Assembly: GCA_025463565.1 (NCBI GenBank)
Contig: JAODAT010000099.1
Location: forward strand, 1 to 45,128
Direction of reading: 5' to 3'
Length of the DNA stretch: 45,128 nucleotides
Origin: Microbacteriaceae bacterium
GTDB lineage: Bacteria > Actinomycetota > Actinomycetes > Actinomycetales > Microbacteriaceae
In this document: in pieces, positions 24,158 through 31,492 of the stretch
Numbering within the stretch: the first letter of the stretch is position 1
How the letters are laid out: each line of letters opens with the position of its first letter
The notes under the pieces: model-generated
What the model was told of the DNA's origin: nothing
What the model saw: the letters and a program-made list of their open reading frames with translations, nothing else
Databases searched by the model: none
Program-made: the position numbers and the translations under genes

Positions 24158-25351
24158 ATGTTCTGGCGGATCACCACAAAACTCGCACGACCATTTGTCC
24201 GACTCTGGCTGGTCACAGCCAATGAGGGGTGGGCGCGCCTTCCCAGACCCACGGGGTCGCCCCATGCGTCCGCTCCTGGGGAAGATCCGCTTCGCATCCT
24301 GCTCGTCGGCAACGGTGCGGCGGTGGGCTACGGGGTGCTGCTCCATGAGCTGGCGCTCGCGGGTCGGCTTGCCGTGCAGTTGGCGACCGTGTTCGACCGG
24401 GGCGTTTTCGTCGACGTCGTTCCCGACGGGGGCATGACCGCTCGCCGATGCCTTGACGAGCTGTCACAGCGCAACCTCTTCCGTTACGACGCGATCGTCA
24501 CGACCATCGGCGTGAACGAAGCGCTGGGCCTGATGTCGACGGCCGAGTGGGCGTCGGCGGTCGAACTGATCGCCCAGAGACCGGCGCCGATCTACATGGT
24601 GGCGATTCCGCCAATGCAGGCCATCAGGGAATTCCCGTGGCTGGTGCGCGTGCTCGCCGATCGTCACGCGCGCATCCTCAACAATTTGACCGCAGACGCG
24701 TGCGAGCGGCATCACAGCGCAACGTTCGTTCCCTTCGCGCCCCGAAACAACGCCGACCGAGCCCGGTACCGAAGCTGGCAGACCTACGACGCCTGGGCGA
24801 AACTCATCGTGCCCTGGACGTATGAACGGATGTTCTCGAGGCCCGACCGCATACGCTCCCTCGCTTCTGCTGACGAGGGTCGTCGTCAGCGTGCGCTCGA
24901 CGAACTGGGCATCCTCGATACCCCGCGCGAAGCGCGCTTCGATCGCATATTGACCGCAACGCAGGAACTGTTCGGCGCGTTCGGCGCCATGCTGGGGTTC
25001 ATCGATCGAGACCGGCAGTGGTTCAAATCGGCGGCCGGGTTCGAGACCCCGGAGATAATCAGATCGTCAGCGTTCTGCGACATCACCATTCGCAGCACGG
25101 ACGTCCTTGTGATCGAAAACACCCTGACGGACCCGATCTTCCGGCTGAATCCCTTTGTCACCGGGGATCCGAACGTTCGCTTCTATGCCGGCTACGCCAT
25201 CGAAGCCCCCGGCGGGGAACGGATAGGGGCCCTGTGCATCATCGACACGGAACCCCGCAAATTCAGCAGCGCCGATTCGAGCCTGTTGAGAGAGCTGGCC
25301 CTTGAGGTTCAGAACGAGGTCTGGGCGACCCGGCTCGACTCCGTCGGCTGA
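24158..25351 (+). CDS. Degenerate SGNH-like domain fused to a GAF domain
   Basis: ATG 24158 (after GGGGG) gives 397 residues. Residues about 45-230 look like an SGNH/GDSL hydrolase fold: the strand ILLVGNGAAVGYGV aligns with block I, but GDS is replaced by GNG; IGVNEALGL matches block III (GxND, here GVNE); YRSWQTYDAWAKLIV matches block V without the catalytic His. Residues about 245-395 are a GAF domain of the type seen in redox and light sensors (RQRALDELGILDTPREARFDRI, then CDITIRSTD, AGYAIEAPGGERIGALCIID). The enzyme half is probably dead and used as a ligand-binding sensor. There is no output domain, so a partner protein is implied. Confidence 0.78.
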   Translation: MFWRITTKLARPFVRLWLVTANEGWARLPRPTGSPHASAPGEDPLRILLVGNGAAVGYGVLLHELALAGRLAVQLATVFDRGVFVDVVPDGGMTARRCLDELSQRNLFRYDAIVTTIGVNEALGLMSTAEWASAVELIAQRPAPIYMVAIPPMQAIREFPWLVRVLADRHARILNNLTADACERHHSATFVPFAPRNNADRARYRSWQTYDAWAKLIVPWTYERMFSRPDRIRSLASADEGRRQRALDELGILDTPREARFDRILTATQELFGAFGAMLGFIDRDRQWFKSAAGFETPEIIRSSAFCDITIRSTDVLVIENTLTDPIFRLNPFVTGDPNVRFYAGYAIEAPGGERIGALCIIDTEPRKFSSADSSLLRELALEVQNEVWATRLDSVG

Positions 25352-25477
25352 TGGATCCAGCTTTCGCATCTGGCGGTCAAAGAATGAGGCCTCACCTCTC
25401 GTGGAAGCCGAGTTGTGGATTCCGCGTTTGCCTTATCTCGACGGAAACAGAAGCGGCTTGTGACTAGCTCGCTGGCC

Positions 25478-26044
25478 CTAGTGCACGGATCGACGGACTG
25501 ACCGGATCCGTATAGTCGCCACTATGGCGGAGACGATACCAACGATCACGCATGCCGCGATCGAGGCGACCAGGCCCGGCCTGTTCGTCATCAAATACAG
25601 CAACGCGATGACCTGGGACGTACCGAAGAAGACCGTGTAAATCGGGCTGGCCGTCAGCTGGAGTTTGCGGAGATCAGCTTGCGGCCACTTGTCCGAGGCT
25701 TTGTCTATTGCTGCGTGTAGGCGCTTAGCGTCTCTAGCCTCGACTGTGCGTCCGATGACCGACAACAGGACGGTGATGAAGAGGGCAGTGTCTACCCAGC
25801 CAGCGCTCCACAGGATGCTTCCGCGGTATCCGTGTTGGGAGACCATGTAGAGACCAGTCACGATGATGAGCACCATTCCTGGCGCAATGAAGGGCTCGAT
25901 CCGCTTCGTCACCGCGGTCAGGGTCCTGAGCTCTGCCACAGATCTGGCCGTCTGAACCCTCAGTGTTGTCAGGAGTGTGGTTGTCACCGCACCGACAAGG
26001 ACCACTACACCTATGAGGTGCAGGAAGAGAGCGGCGTTGTACAT
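25478..26044 (-). CDS. DUF2269-like membrane protein
   Basis: The start at 26044 is chosen because AAGGA lies six bases upstream; an ATG at 26050 sits too close to it. The 188-residue protein has four to five helices: MYNAALFLHLIGVVVLVGAVTTTLL, a helix with FIAPGMVLIIVTGLYMV, GWVDTALFITVLLSVIG, and two near the C-terminus, with a basic end RIRSVRRSVH. Pattern and length match DUF2269, integral membrane proteins of unknown function. A promoter and a TGACT/AGTCA dyad lie just upstream, shared with the divergent MarR gene, so it is probably MarR-controlled. Confidence 0.75.
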   Translation of the reverse strand: MYNAALFLHLIGVVVLVGAVTTTLLTTLRVQTARSVAELRTLTAVTKRIEPFIAPGMVLIIVTGLYMVSQHGYRGSILWSAGWVDTALFITVLLSVIGRTVEARDAKRLHAAIDKASDKWPQADLRKLQLTASPIYTVFFGTSQVIALLYLMTNRPGLVASIAACVIVGIVSAIVATIRIRSVRRSVH

Positions 26045-26103
26045 GAACATTCCTTAGAGATAAGTGGTCAGGCTCGGCTGCATCGAGGCGAGAGCCGAGG
26101 GCA

Positions 26104-26125
26104 GTTGACTCGCAATCTAGTCAAC
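26104..26125. promoter_or_regulatory. MarR operator candidate, DUF2269 side
   Basis: Perfect inverted repeat GTTGACT-N8-AGTCAAC. It lies directly downstream of the minus-strand promoter listed next, so a bound repressor would block the DUF2269 transcript. The TGACT/AGTCA core recurs at 26787-26817. Confidence 0.5.
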
Positions 26126-26132
26126 AATCATT

Positions 26133-26160
26133 ACTATAATCATTATGCCGCGAAATGCAA
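26133..26160 (-). promoter_or_regulatory. Promoter for the DUF2269 gene
   Basis: On the minus strand TTGCAT (26160-26155), 16-bp spacer, TATAGT (26138-26133). This AT-rich stretch stands out against the GC-rich surroundings. Start of transcription would fall near 26126, at the edge of the operator dyad. Confidence 0.5.
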
Positions 26161-26323
26161 CTGCGACGGCTGTGGAGTCAGCGGGAGCGGCTAGGTGCGG
26201 AAGCTGGGCCGCCCGCCCCTGTGCGGGTGAGGCTGCTTCTGGATTGGCGGTGATGTAGCCGGGCAGCACTGTCGTAGTGTGTGAACGTCGTGGATCAGTT
26301 GGGCGAATGGAGCCGTGAGCGCT

Positions 26324-26767
26324 ATGGAGGACGAGCAGCGAGTCAATTTGGGGGTGGCGATGTTCATCCCTTACCGCTACACCGAAGACCGCATGTTCCG
26401 GGCTCTCCAGGATGCCGGGTTCGACGACTGGACCCTCGCCCAGTGCCGCGTATTCCAAAGGGTTGCTGCGGCCGGGTCGCGCCTCACGGACCTCGCCGAC
26501 CAGGCCCAAGTGAGCAAGCAAAGTGCTGGTGTGATGGTCGATCAACTAGAACGCCTGGGATATGTTCGTCGAGTCCCAGACCCGGCGGATGGTCGTGCCC
26601 GGTTGATCGTGATCGAGGGGCGAGGTCGCCGCGCGGTCGAAGTGGCGCAAATGACGCTCGACGACATCCTCTCCGAATGGGAGGCGTATCTGGGTACACG
26701 TAACTTCACGTTGTTGGGCCAGATTCTGGACCAGCTCCGCGAGATCACGGACCCCTACTCGCGGTGA
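26324..26767 (+). CDS. MarR-family transcriptional regulator
   Basis: ATG 26324 gives 147 residues; GTG 26315 in frame is the alternative, and one GGAG serves either imperfectly. The winged helix is clear: SRLTDLADQAQVSKQSAGVMVDQLERLGYVRRVPDPADGRARLIVIEGRG, with the D-x-R-x wing pattern. The gene lies between the divergent DUF2269 gene and the co-directional NAD(P)-binding reductase gene. Both neighbours have promoter-overlapping dyads with TGACT/AGTCA cores, so this protein is probably the repressor of both. The ligand is unknown; reductase and membrane-protein targets suggest a reactive compound. Confidence 0.85.
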   Translation: MEDEQRVNLGVAMFIPYRYTEDRMFRALQDAGFDDWTLAQCRVFQRVAAAGSRLTDLADQAQVSKQSAGVMVDQLERLGYVRRVPDPADGRARLIVIEGRGRRAVEVAQMTLDDILSEWEAYLGTRNFTLLGQILDQLREITDPYSR

Positions 26768-26785
26768 CATCGCTTTGTCGTCGCC

Positions 26786-26817
26786 TTGACTTTAGTCAGG
26801 AATCTTGACTATTGTCA
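26786..26817 (+). promoter_or_regulatory. Promoter with two MarR-type dyads before the reductase gene
   Basis: TTGACT (26786-26791), 18-bp spacer, TATTGT (26810-26815). Overlapping it are TGACT-TT-AGTCA (26787-26798, perfect) and TGAC-TATT-GTCA (26806-26817), 19 bp apart. Each dyad covers one promoter element, so binding would exclude RNA polymerase. Confidence 0.5.
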
Positions 26818-26871
26818 CCTGTGGTCTGGACGAATCGATCGTTACAGGCGCAGAACAGAAAGCGATATGTC

Positions 26872-27504
26872 ATGAAGTTTCTTGTCCTTGGAGCAACCGG
26901 CGGCACCGGTGTTGCCTTCGTCAAAAAGGCCCTCGACCAGGGGCACCAAGTCACCGCGCTCGTTCGGAGAGCGGGCGCAGTCGTCGACTCGCGGGCCGAA
27001 ATCGTCAGCGGCGACGTCACCGATGCCGCCATGATTGCGACAGCGGCCCGAGGCCACGATGCGATCATCAGCACGCTCGGAGCGAAGAACATCCGCCAGA
27101 CCCCCACGCTGATGGCGGACATGGTCCGTGCGGTCATTTCCTCAGCAAAAGCTTCAGGTGTCGACCGCTTCGTCATGGTCTCCGCGTTCGGAGTCGGTGA
27201 CTCGCTGGCCAAAGCCTCATTCCTGGCTGGCCTGATATTCCGCTCAGCGCTGCGGACGAAGTATGCCGACAAAGCTGCCGCGGACGCCCTCGTGAGGACT
27301 AGCAACCTCAAGTGGACCCTCGAATACCCCGGCGCGCTGAACAACAGGGACAGCGCCCGCTACACCGCTACCGCGCTCGAGGACGTGACGAAACTGCCGA
27401 CCATCCCCTCAACATCCCGCGCAAACGTCGCCGCTTTTCTCCTCGGCTCCGCGGTCGACGGCACCTTCATCCGTCAGATCGTTGTCGTCACGGACGCCAA
27501 ATAG
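26872..27504 (+). CDS. NAD(P)-binding reductase/epimerase-like protein (SDR atypical, NmrA-like)
   Basis: ATG 26872 follows AGAAAG and gives 210 residues. The N-terminal dinucleotide motif is GATGGTG (residues 7-13), followed by VTALVRRAG, VSGDVTDAAM, DAIISTLG and DRFVMVSAFGVGDS; the usual active-site YxxxK appears as KYADKAAADALV. This is the atypical short-chain dehydrogenase group that includes SAV2816-like and biliverdin reductase B-like proteins. It could be a quinone/flavin reductase or a redox sensor. Its promoter carries dyads for the MarR protein encoded just upstream. Confidence 0.82.
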   Translation: MKFLVLGATGGTGVAFVKKALDQGHQVTALVRRAGAVVDSRAEIVSGDVTDAAMIATAARGHDAIISTLGAKNIRQTPTLMADMVRAVISSAKASGVDRFVMVSAFGVGDSLAKASFLAGLIFRSALRTKYADKAAADALVRTSNLKWTLEYPGALNNRDSARYTATALEDVTKLPTIPSTSRANVAAFLLGSAVDGTFIRQIVVVTDAK

Positions 27505-27751
27505 CTCGCCGGACCCTGCAGCGGGACGTACCGTAGCGGGCCGCTCGGCAAACCGTACGTGGGAGCGAGAGTCGACCAGTCGATTGCCGACCGAGATCAA
27601 TTCGGTCTTCGATGCGTCCGACGATTGATCTGCCGTCTCGGACGTCCAGGGCGTCCGGATGCATTGCGAGCCACCTGGGCATCGGTTCCGGACGTTTGAC
27701 GAGCCGCTGCTTGGCCGTTCGTCATGCCCTCGCGGTAGACCGCTCGCGTGA

Positions 27752-27878
27752 CTACGGCTGCAGGTTCTCGAGGTCCGGCGAGCAGCCCGGGGTGCGTCGG
27801 TTCCCAGCCGAGCGTCTCGCGGGTGTATTTGCTCGATGAGGGCTGGTCGGCCGCGAAGATAGGGCCGAACGGCCCGAA
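27752..27878 (-). pseudogene. C-terminal remnant of an SDR/NAD-dependent epimerase gene
   Basis: On the minus strand the frame read from 27878 gives FGPIFAADQPSSSKYTRETL then GWEPTHPGLLA, the recognisable C-terminus of NAD-dependent epimerases. One extra G then shifts the frame; the neighbouring frame continues DLENLQP and stops at 27754-27752. Upstream the reading frame meets a stop at once, so only about 40 codons survive. The 247 bases between the reductase stop (27504) and this fragment show nothing recognisable in any frame. Confidence 0.65.
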
Positions 27879-27885
27879 CGTCTAG

Positions 27886-28296
27886 TCTGGGACTTGCGCG
27901 ACGGGCAAGCAGCTCTGGCCCTGTCCGCACGGGGAGTCCGCCGAGGCCACGCCTCTGGAAGCCGTGGCAGCGGGCCTTGAGCGGGCTTCGAGCGAGATGG
28001 GCCCACGCAACCGCGACCTCGGCCCCCGCATGAAAGCGGCGATCGCGGCCAGCAGTGAATTGCAAGAGCGGGATGCGCTCAAGAGCGTCGACATGGCGGC
28101 GGCTATGACCGCTGCCCTCGAGGCCCGCGGGGTGCCCGAGACGACGGCCCACCTGGCAAGTGAGATGGGCGTGCTGGCGTTCAAGCAGGGTTACACGCGC
28201 TGGTCGGAAGGTGAACAGGCCGACGACGCCGAGCTCGCGCCTCACGCACTTGCAGCGCTAGAGGGTCTGCGGAAGGCGACAGCCTCGCTCGGCTGA
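27886..28296 (+). pseudogene. 5'-truncated TetR-family regulator gene
   Basis: After an in-frame stop at 27883-27885 the frame runs 136 codons to the stop at 28294-28296. It carries a typical TetR C-terminal domain: LWPCPHGESAEATPLEAV, LQERDALKSVDMAAAMTAAL, ARGVPETTAHLASEMGVLAF and QGYTRWSEG. The N-terminal DNA-binding domain is missing; the fragment abuts the SDR remnant on the other strand at about 27880. It may still be translated from GTG 27964 but could not bind DNA. The following 176 bases to the att repeat at 28473 hold no gene. Confidence 0.65.
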
Positions 28297-28472
28297 GCCG
28301 CGCATTTTCGTCGCCATCGTCGCGGATTTCTCGCGCGTCCTGGCCCACCATGGAAGCCACTCATACCGAGCCGACCTTTTGATATCAAGTCGTAGTCAAA
28401 ATCGGCCGACTCACCACGAAAATCGGCCCAGCCATACAGGTAGGTAGGCTGGTCAATGGCTGGTTACGTGCA

Positions 28473-28517
28473 GTGGCTCCGACGGGCGTCGATCCCGTGA
28501 CCTCTCGATTTTCAGTC
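28473..28517. repeat. Distal att site (displaced tRNA-Phe 3' half)
   Basis: Forty-five bases identical to 33098-33142, starting GTGGCTCCGACGGG and ending ATTTTCAGTC, which covers the acceptor end, T arm and anticodon stem-loop side of tRNA-Phe. No 5' tRNA half adjoins it, so it is the original chromosomal 3' half pushed away by integration, not a tRNA gene. Confidence 0.9.
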
Positions 28518-28542
28518 ATGCTGTTTCTACTGCGGTGCGCCC

Positions 28543-29616
28543 ATGGCAGCACGCGACGATGGCACGCAACAGCAGTTCTCGGGCGAGTGCTCAGGGCCGA
28601 TTCAAACCAAGACTGGCATCTGGGTGCGGTGTGGTTCACGCATCGCAAGCAAGTGTTCGTCCTGCGCTGAGCTATATCGGGGAGACTGGGCGGCTATCGC
28701 GCGCTCGGGCGTGTTCGACCCGTCAGTGGAGCGATACCGTTTCTACCTTTTGACCCTGACAGCTCCGTCCTTCGGGCGCGTGCATCGCGTTCCCCGCTCG
28801 ACGGGCAAGCGAGTGAAGCGCTGCGGCTGCGGTGTCACGCACAGCCTTGCGGATGTTGGTCTACGCGGCGTTCCGCTCGACCCGTCGACGTATGACTATC
28901 TCGGTCAGGTGGCCTGGAACCGGGATGCGGGCGTCCTGTGGGATCGCACCCGGCGGCGGGTCCGCGACCGCTGGGACACGGCGGAGTTCTTCTTAGTTCG
29001 CGAGTGGCAGGACCGGGGCGTGCTGCACCTGCACGTCCTCGTCCGGGTCGAGCGCACCGAAGCTCCGAGTGCTGGCCCGCTCCGTGAGGCAGCGCGCACC
29101 GCCACGGCGGCGTCGAAGGTTGACGGCTCGATTGTGGAGTGGGGCGAGCAGGTCGATGCGGTGGTGTTCCGCGCGGACGGCGACGGCGCTAAGACGATCT
29201 GGTATCTGTCAAAGGCGCTCAACTACGTGATGAAGGACACGGCCCGGGCGGCGATGAGCGGGCGCGGGAGCAACTTCGCCTGGGCACACCTGGCCGCGCT
29301 CGGTACTGCAGCTCGCAGGATTCGCTGCTCGCCCGACTGCGTGCCGGAGGATTGCCCCTCCCGCGTGCACGATCGGTACGGCTCCCGCTCCCATGTGGTG
29401 AGCGCATCCCGGCGAACGAAGCACCGCACTGGCTGGTCCTTCTCCGCGCTCACGCGCAAGGCGCAGCGACTCCGCCGACGGGAGTGGATGACCGCGAGCG
29501 AGTCCGCGCCGGCTGCCGATGTCACCCCAGCGAGTGAGCAGCAGAACGATGCGGTTCTGGCCCTTGCTGATTCTCGCCATCGTGTTGCGGTGGCTCGAGC
29601 TGCGGCATTGCCGTAG
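28543..29616 (+). CDS. RepSA-like rolling-circle replication initiator
   Basis: A 357-residue initiator of the actinobacterial RepSA family. A Cys cluster (C16, C30, C38, C41) suggests an N-terminal zinc finger. The HUH metal motif is GVLHLHVLVRV with His162 and His164; the nicking region IWYLSKALNYVMKD supplies Tyr221 and Tyr228. A second Cys motif CSPDCVPEDC and the basic C-terminal segment SHVVSASRRTKHRTGWSF match the family. It nicks the origin of the excised circle to start rolling-circle replication. ATG 28543 has no good ribosome site and lies 25 bases inside the element. The origin itself was not located. Confidence 0.85.
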   Translation: MAARDDGTQQQFSGECSGPIQTKTGIWVRCGSRIASKCSSCAELYRGDWAAIARSGVFDPSVERYRFYLLTLTAPSFGRVHRVPRSTGKRVKRCGCGVTHSLADVGLRGVPLDPSTYDYLGQVAWNRDAGVLWDRTRRRVRDRWDTAEFFLVREWQDRGVLHLHVLVRVERTEAPSAGPLREAARTATAASKVDGSIVEWGEQVDAVVFRADGDGAKTIWYLSKALNYVMKDTARAAMSGRGSNFAWAHLAALGTAARRIRCSPDCVPEDCPSRVHDRYGSRSHVVSASRRTKHRTGWSFSALTRKAQRLRRREWMTASESAPAADVTPASEQQNDAVLALADSRHRVAVARAAALP

Positions 29617-29636
29617 GCGAGAGGGGGTGATGAGTA

Positions 29637-29774
29637 ATGGCTGAAGCTGACTGTTCTATTTGCCAGGCGATGGGGTTCCGGTCCTGTGATGTGTGCGGGA
29701 ATGTGGTCTTCCCGAAAAACCTGGAAGAGAGTCCTGAAGGGCGCGAGTTGTGTGGGTACTGCCTGCCGGAGTAG
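29637..29774 (+). CDS. Small zinc-ribbon protein (45 aa)
   Basis: ATG 29637, 20 bases after rep, behind GAGGGGG. The 45-residue product has three CxxC pairs (C6/C9, C17/C20, C39/C42), enough for one or two structural zinc sites, in the frame MAEADCSICQ, RSCDVCGNVVF and LCGYCLPE. Peptides of this sort often follow rep genes in actinobacterial integrative elements. No function is known; a role in DNA binding or as a Rep partner is possible. Confidence 0.7.
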   Translation: MAEADCSICQAMGFRSCDVCGNVVFPKNLEESPEGRELCGYCLPE

Positions 29775-29865
29775 CTCACTTCGGGGATCCGTCGATAAGC
29801 GGAGCGTGCATGGCTTGCCATGCGACAGTGAAGTGGTCGGCGGCTCCCCGAGGCCAGCCGCAAAA

Positions 29866-29908
29866 CGTATTACACGGGCTTTACAAAACGTAATACGCGC
29901 AATACTAT
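29866..29908 (+). promoter_or_regulatory. Leaderless promoter with inverted repeat
   Basis: TTTACA (29880-29885), 17-bp spacer, TACTAT (29903-29908), then six bases and the ATG at 29915, so transcription should start at the start codon. The perfect inverted repeat CGTATTAC (29866-29873) with GTAATACG (29890-29897) brackets the -35 element and enters the spacer; it is a probable repressor site. The stretch 29775-29865 holds no gene. Confidence 0.65.
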
Positions 29909-29914
29909 TGGCGT

Positions 29915-30394
29915 ATGACAAACGCAGACACCGACATCTACTCACCGGCATTCTTCATGGCAGATCATGCAGCCGTGGAGAGCGGAAAGGTCTACGCAAA
30001 CGGCGCTTTCTGGAATCGAATGCAGTTCCCGGGATTCCCGGCCGTAACCCACTTTGGCGTGGTCGCCGTTCTCAACATTCCGTGGCGCGCTTATCACCAG
30101 CCACACAAATTCGCCGTGTGGTTCGAAGACGCTGATGGTGGCCGTGTTGCCGGAGAACTTGGAGGAGAGTTCACAGTCGGAACTACCCCAGATATGAAGG
30201 TGGGCGACGAGACCGTCATGCCGATCGCGGCGATGGTCAATAACTTCACTCTCACGAAGGCAGGCGACTATTCGGCTGTGCTTGCTGTCGACGGCCAGGA
30301 GATTTCGCGATGGACGTTCAAGGCGGTCCTACTACCTGCTGGGATGCAGCCCAATCGCCCCGTGTCTCCCTCCGACCTCCCCGCCGGTTTCTAA
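29915..30394 (+). CDS. DUF6941-like cargo protein
   Basis: A 159-residue soluble protein with no signal or membrane segment. The sequence FFMADHAAVESGKVYANGAF, VLNIPWRAYHQPHKFAVWF, DADGGRVAGELGGEFTVG and GDYSAVLAVDGQEI fits a beta-rich family that I recall as DUF6941, found in Actinobacteria with no known function. The gene has its own leaderless promoter with an operator-like dyad and is followed after five bases by the toxin-like gene. It may be cargo giving an advantage to the element's host. Confidence 0.7.
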   Translation: MTNADTDIYSPAFFMADHAAVESGKVYANGAFWNRMQFPGFPAVTHFGVVAVLNIPWRAYHQPHKFAVWFEDADGGRVAGELGGEFTVGTTPDMKVGDETVMPIAAMVNNFTLTKAGDYSAVLAVDGQEISRWTFKAVLLPAGMQPNRPVSPSDLPAGF

Positions 30395-30399
30395 AACCG

Positions 30400-30732
30400 G
30401 TGTTTGACCCGCGCAAGTTCGAGGAAATTGACTGGGACAGCGACGAGGACGAATCGGGCAATCTGGTTCACTGTCTCCGACACGGTGTCGATGAGCGCGT
30501 CGTTGCGGAGGTGCTTCGAGAGCGTCCTGTCGAACTGACCCTGTCAGTAAACTCGGCGGAGTTCGCAATTGTCGGGCCGGACGGCAATTGGTCCGTCATG
30601 TGGACACTGCTCTTCGATACGTCGCACAAACGAGGAGACTGGCTTCGACCCGTCACCGGCTGGAAGTCAACGCAGGCTCAAATAGTTGCCTGGCGTCAAG
30701 TGACTAGACTTCCGTGGAATGCAACGGGATGA
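30400..30732 (+). CDS. BrnT-like toxin candidate
   Basis: GTG 30400, five bases after the preceding stop, gives 110 residues. The N-terminal part IDWDSDEDESGNLVHCLRHG followed by VDERVVAEVL has the BrnT look (FxWDxxKxxxNxxKHGVxxEEAxxVF), and the C-terminal part has alternating strands with RGDWLRPVTGW where BrnT carries its basic catalytic strand. It overlaps by 14 bases a ribbon-helix-helix gene, matching the BrnT-BrnA order (toxin first). BrnT is a RelE-fold ribonuclease. The match is by pattern; the name should be taken as a candidate. Confidence 0.55.
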   Translation: MFDPRKFEEIDWDSDEDESGNLVHCLRHGVDERVVAEVLRERPVELTLSVNSAEFAIVGPDGNWSVMWTLLFDTSHKRGDWLRPVTGWKSTQAQIVAWRQVTRLPWNATG

Positions 30733-31096
30733 TCAGGAAATGGCAAACAAAATGAACGAACAAGAACGCCGCGAGGCCGCGCTTGCGAGCCTCGGGGGCG
30801 AGGTCTTGGCTGCGCGCGAGGTGGCTCCAAGGGAGATCCGCCAAATGCTTTCCGTTCGGCTTGAACCCCGAATTCTGGGTGACCTGCGGGAGATCTCTGA
30901 ATCGCGAGGAATAAAGATCAGCGATTTAGTGAGAGAAGCGATCGCCCGCTTGATCGCCGAATTCCGAGGTCAAGACATTCGTCTCGAGACGTGGTCTCGG
31001 CAACTTTCCGTACATGTTCAGCCAATGGTTGAATTCTCTTCCGCGTCACCGACGAATTCACCGATTGAAAGCAGCTTCGTCCCCATCTGGCACTAG
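30719..31096 (+). CDS. Ribbon-helix-helix antitoxin/regulator (BrnA-like)
   Basis: A 125-residue protein with a central ribbon-helix-helix at about 43-83: QMLSVRLEPRILGDLREISE then SRGIKISDLVREAIARLI, a beta strand followed by two helices as in CopG/BrnA. The C-terminal 40 residues are Ser/Pro-rich and probably flexible. ATG 30719 lies inside the toxin gene; ATG 30740 is possible. It should neutralise the toxin-like protein and repress the operon. A hairpin at 31146-31160 follows. Confidence 0.65.
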   Translation: MQRDDQEMANKMNEQERREAALASLGGEVLAAREVAPREIRQMLSVRLEPRILGDLREISESRGIKISDLVREAIARLIAEFRGQDIRLETWSRQLSVHVQPMVEFSSASPTNSPIESSFVPIWH

Positions 31097-31145
31097 GACT
31101 AGCAGCTGAACGCCGCTAGTGCGCTCAACTTCGTAGGCCCTAAAA

Positions 31146-31160
31146 CCGCGCGAAGCGCGG
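31146..31160 (-). terminator. Hairpin between convergent operons of the element
   Basis: CCGCGC-GAA-GCGCGG. On the minus strand the stem is followed by TTTTAG, a fair intrinsic terminator for the 31256-31875 genes; on the + strand the tail CACTTGATCTTG is weaker. The 159-base gap 31097-31255 contains no gene. Confidence 0.45.
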
Positions 31161-31255
31161 CACTTGATCTTGTATAGAAAATTTCGGGAGAGCCGCTCAG
31201 ACTTACGCAGAGGGGTGGGGTTCGTAACCTTCGGGCACCGGGTATTTCGGCTCTA

Positions 31256-31492
31256 TCAGCCACCGGTAGTCCAGTTCCGACGCGACTCCTTTAGCGAGGC
31301 GTCCACTTCGTTGTCAGTTAGATCGAGATCCATGAGCCCAAGTTGAATTTTGATCTCTTCACGAACTGACGCTTCCCACCAATTACCCGCGGCAGTTTGC
31401 CACCCGCCAAGCGTGACCGCGTACCTCTGCGCCTTCCCACGTCGCAGGGCCACTAGCGATATTCCTGCACTCGGAGGGGGTTCTGCGCCCAT
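31256..31492 (-). CDS. Hypothetical protein (78 aa)
   Basis: ATG 31492 lies inside the 3' end of the HTH gene (40-base overlap in another frame). The product has a Trp-rich centre (GGWQTAAGNWWEASVREEI) and an acidic helix MDLDLTDNEVDASLKESRRNW. No family recognised and no ribosome site. Amino-acid composition looks like a real soluble protein rather than shadow translation, and its stop is followed by a terminator-like hairpin about 95 bases on. It may be a partner of the HTH protein. Confidence 0.4.
   Translation of the reverse strand: MGAEPPPSAGISLVALRRGKAQRYAVTLGGWQTAAGNWWEASVREEIKIQLGLMDLDLTDNEVDASLKESRRNWTTGG

Noticed and set aside
27409-28245. 278-codon minus-strand frame across the remnants
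   Set aside because: It is antisense to the TetR remnant and lacks any family pattern; the real SDR piece is in another frame.
28473-28517. Second tRNA-Phe gene
   Set aside because: Only the 3' half is present; the 5' half is absent, so it is an att repeat.
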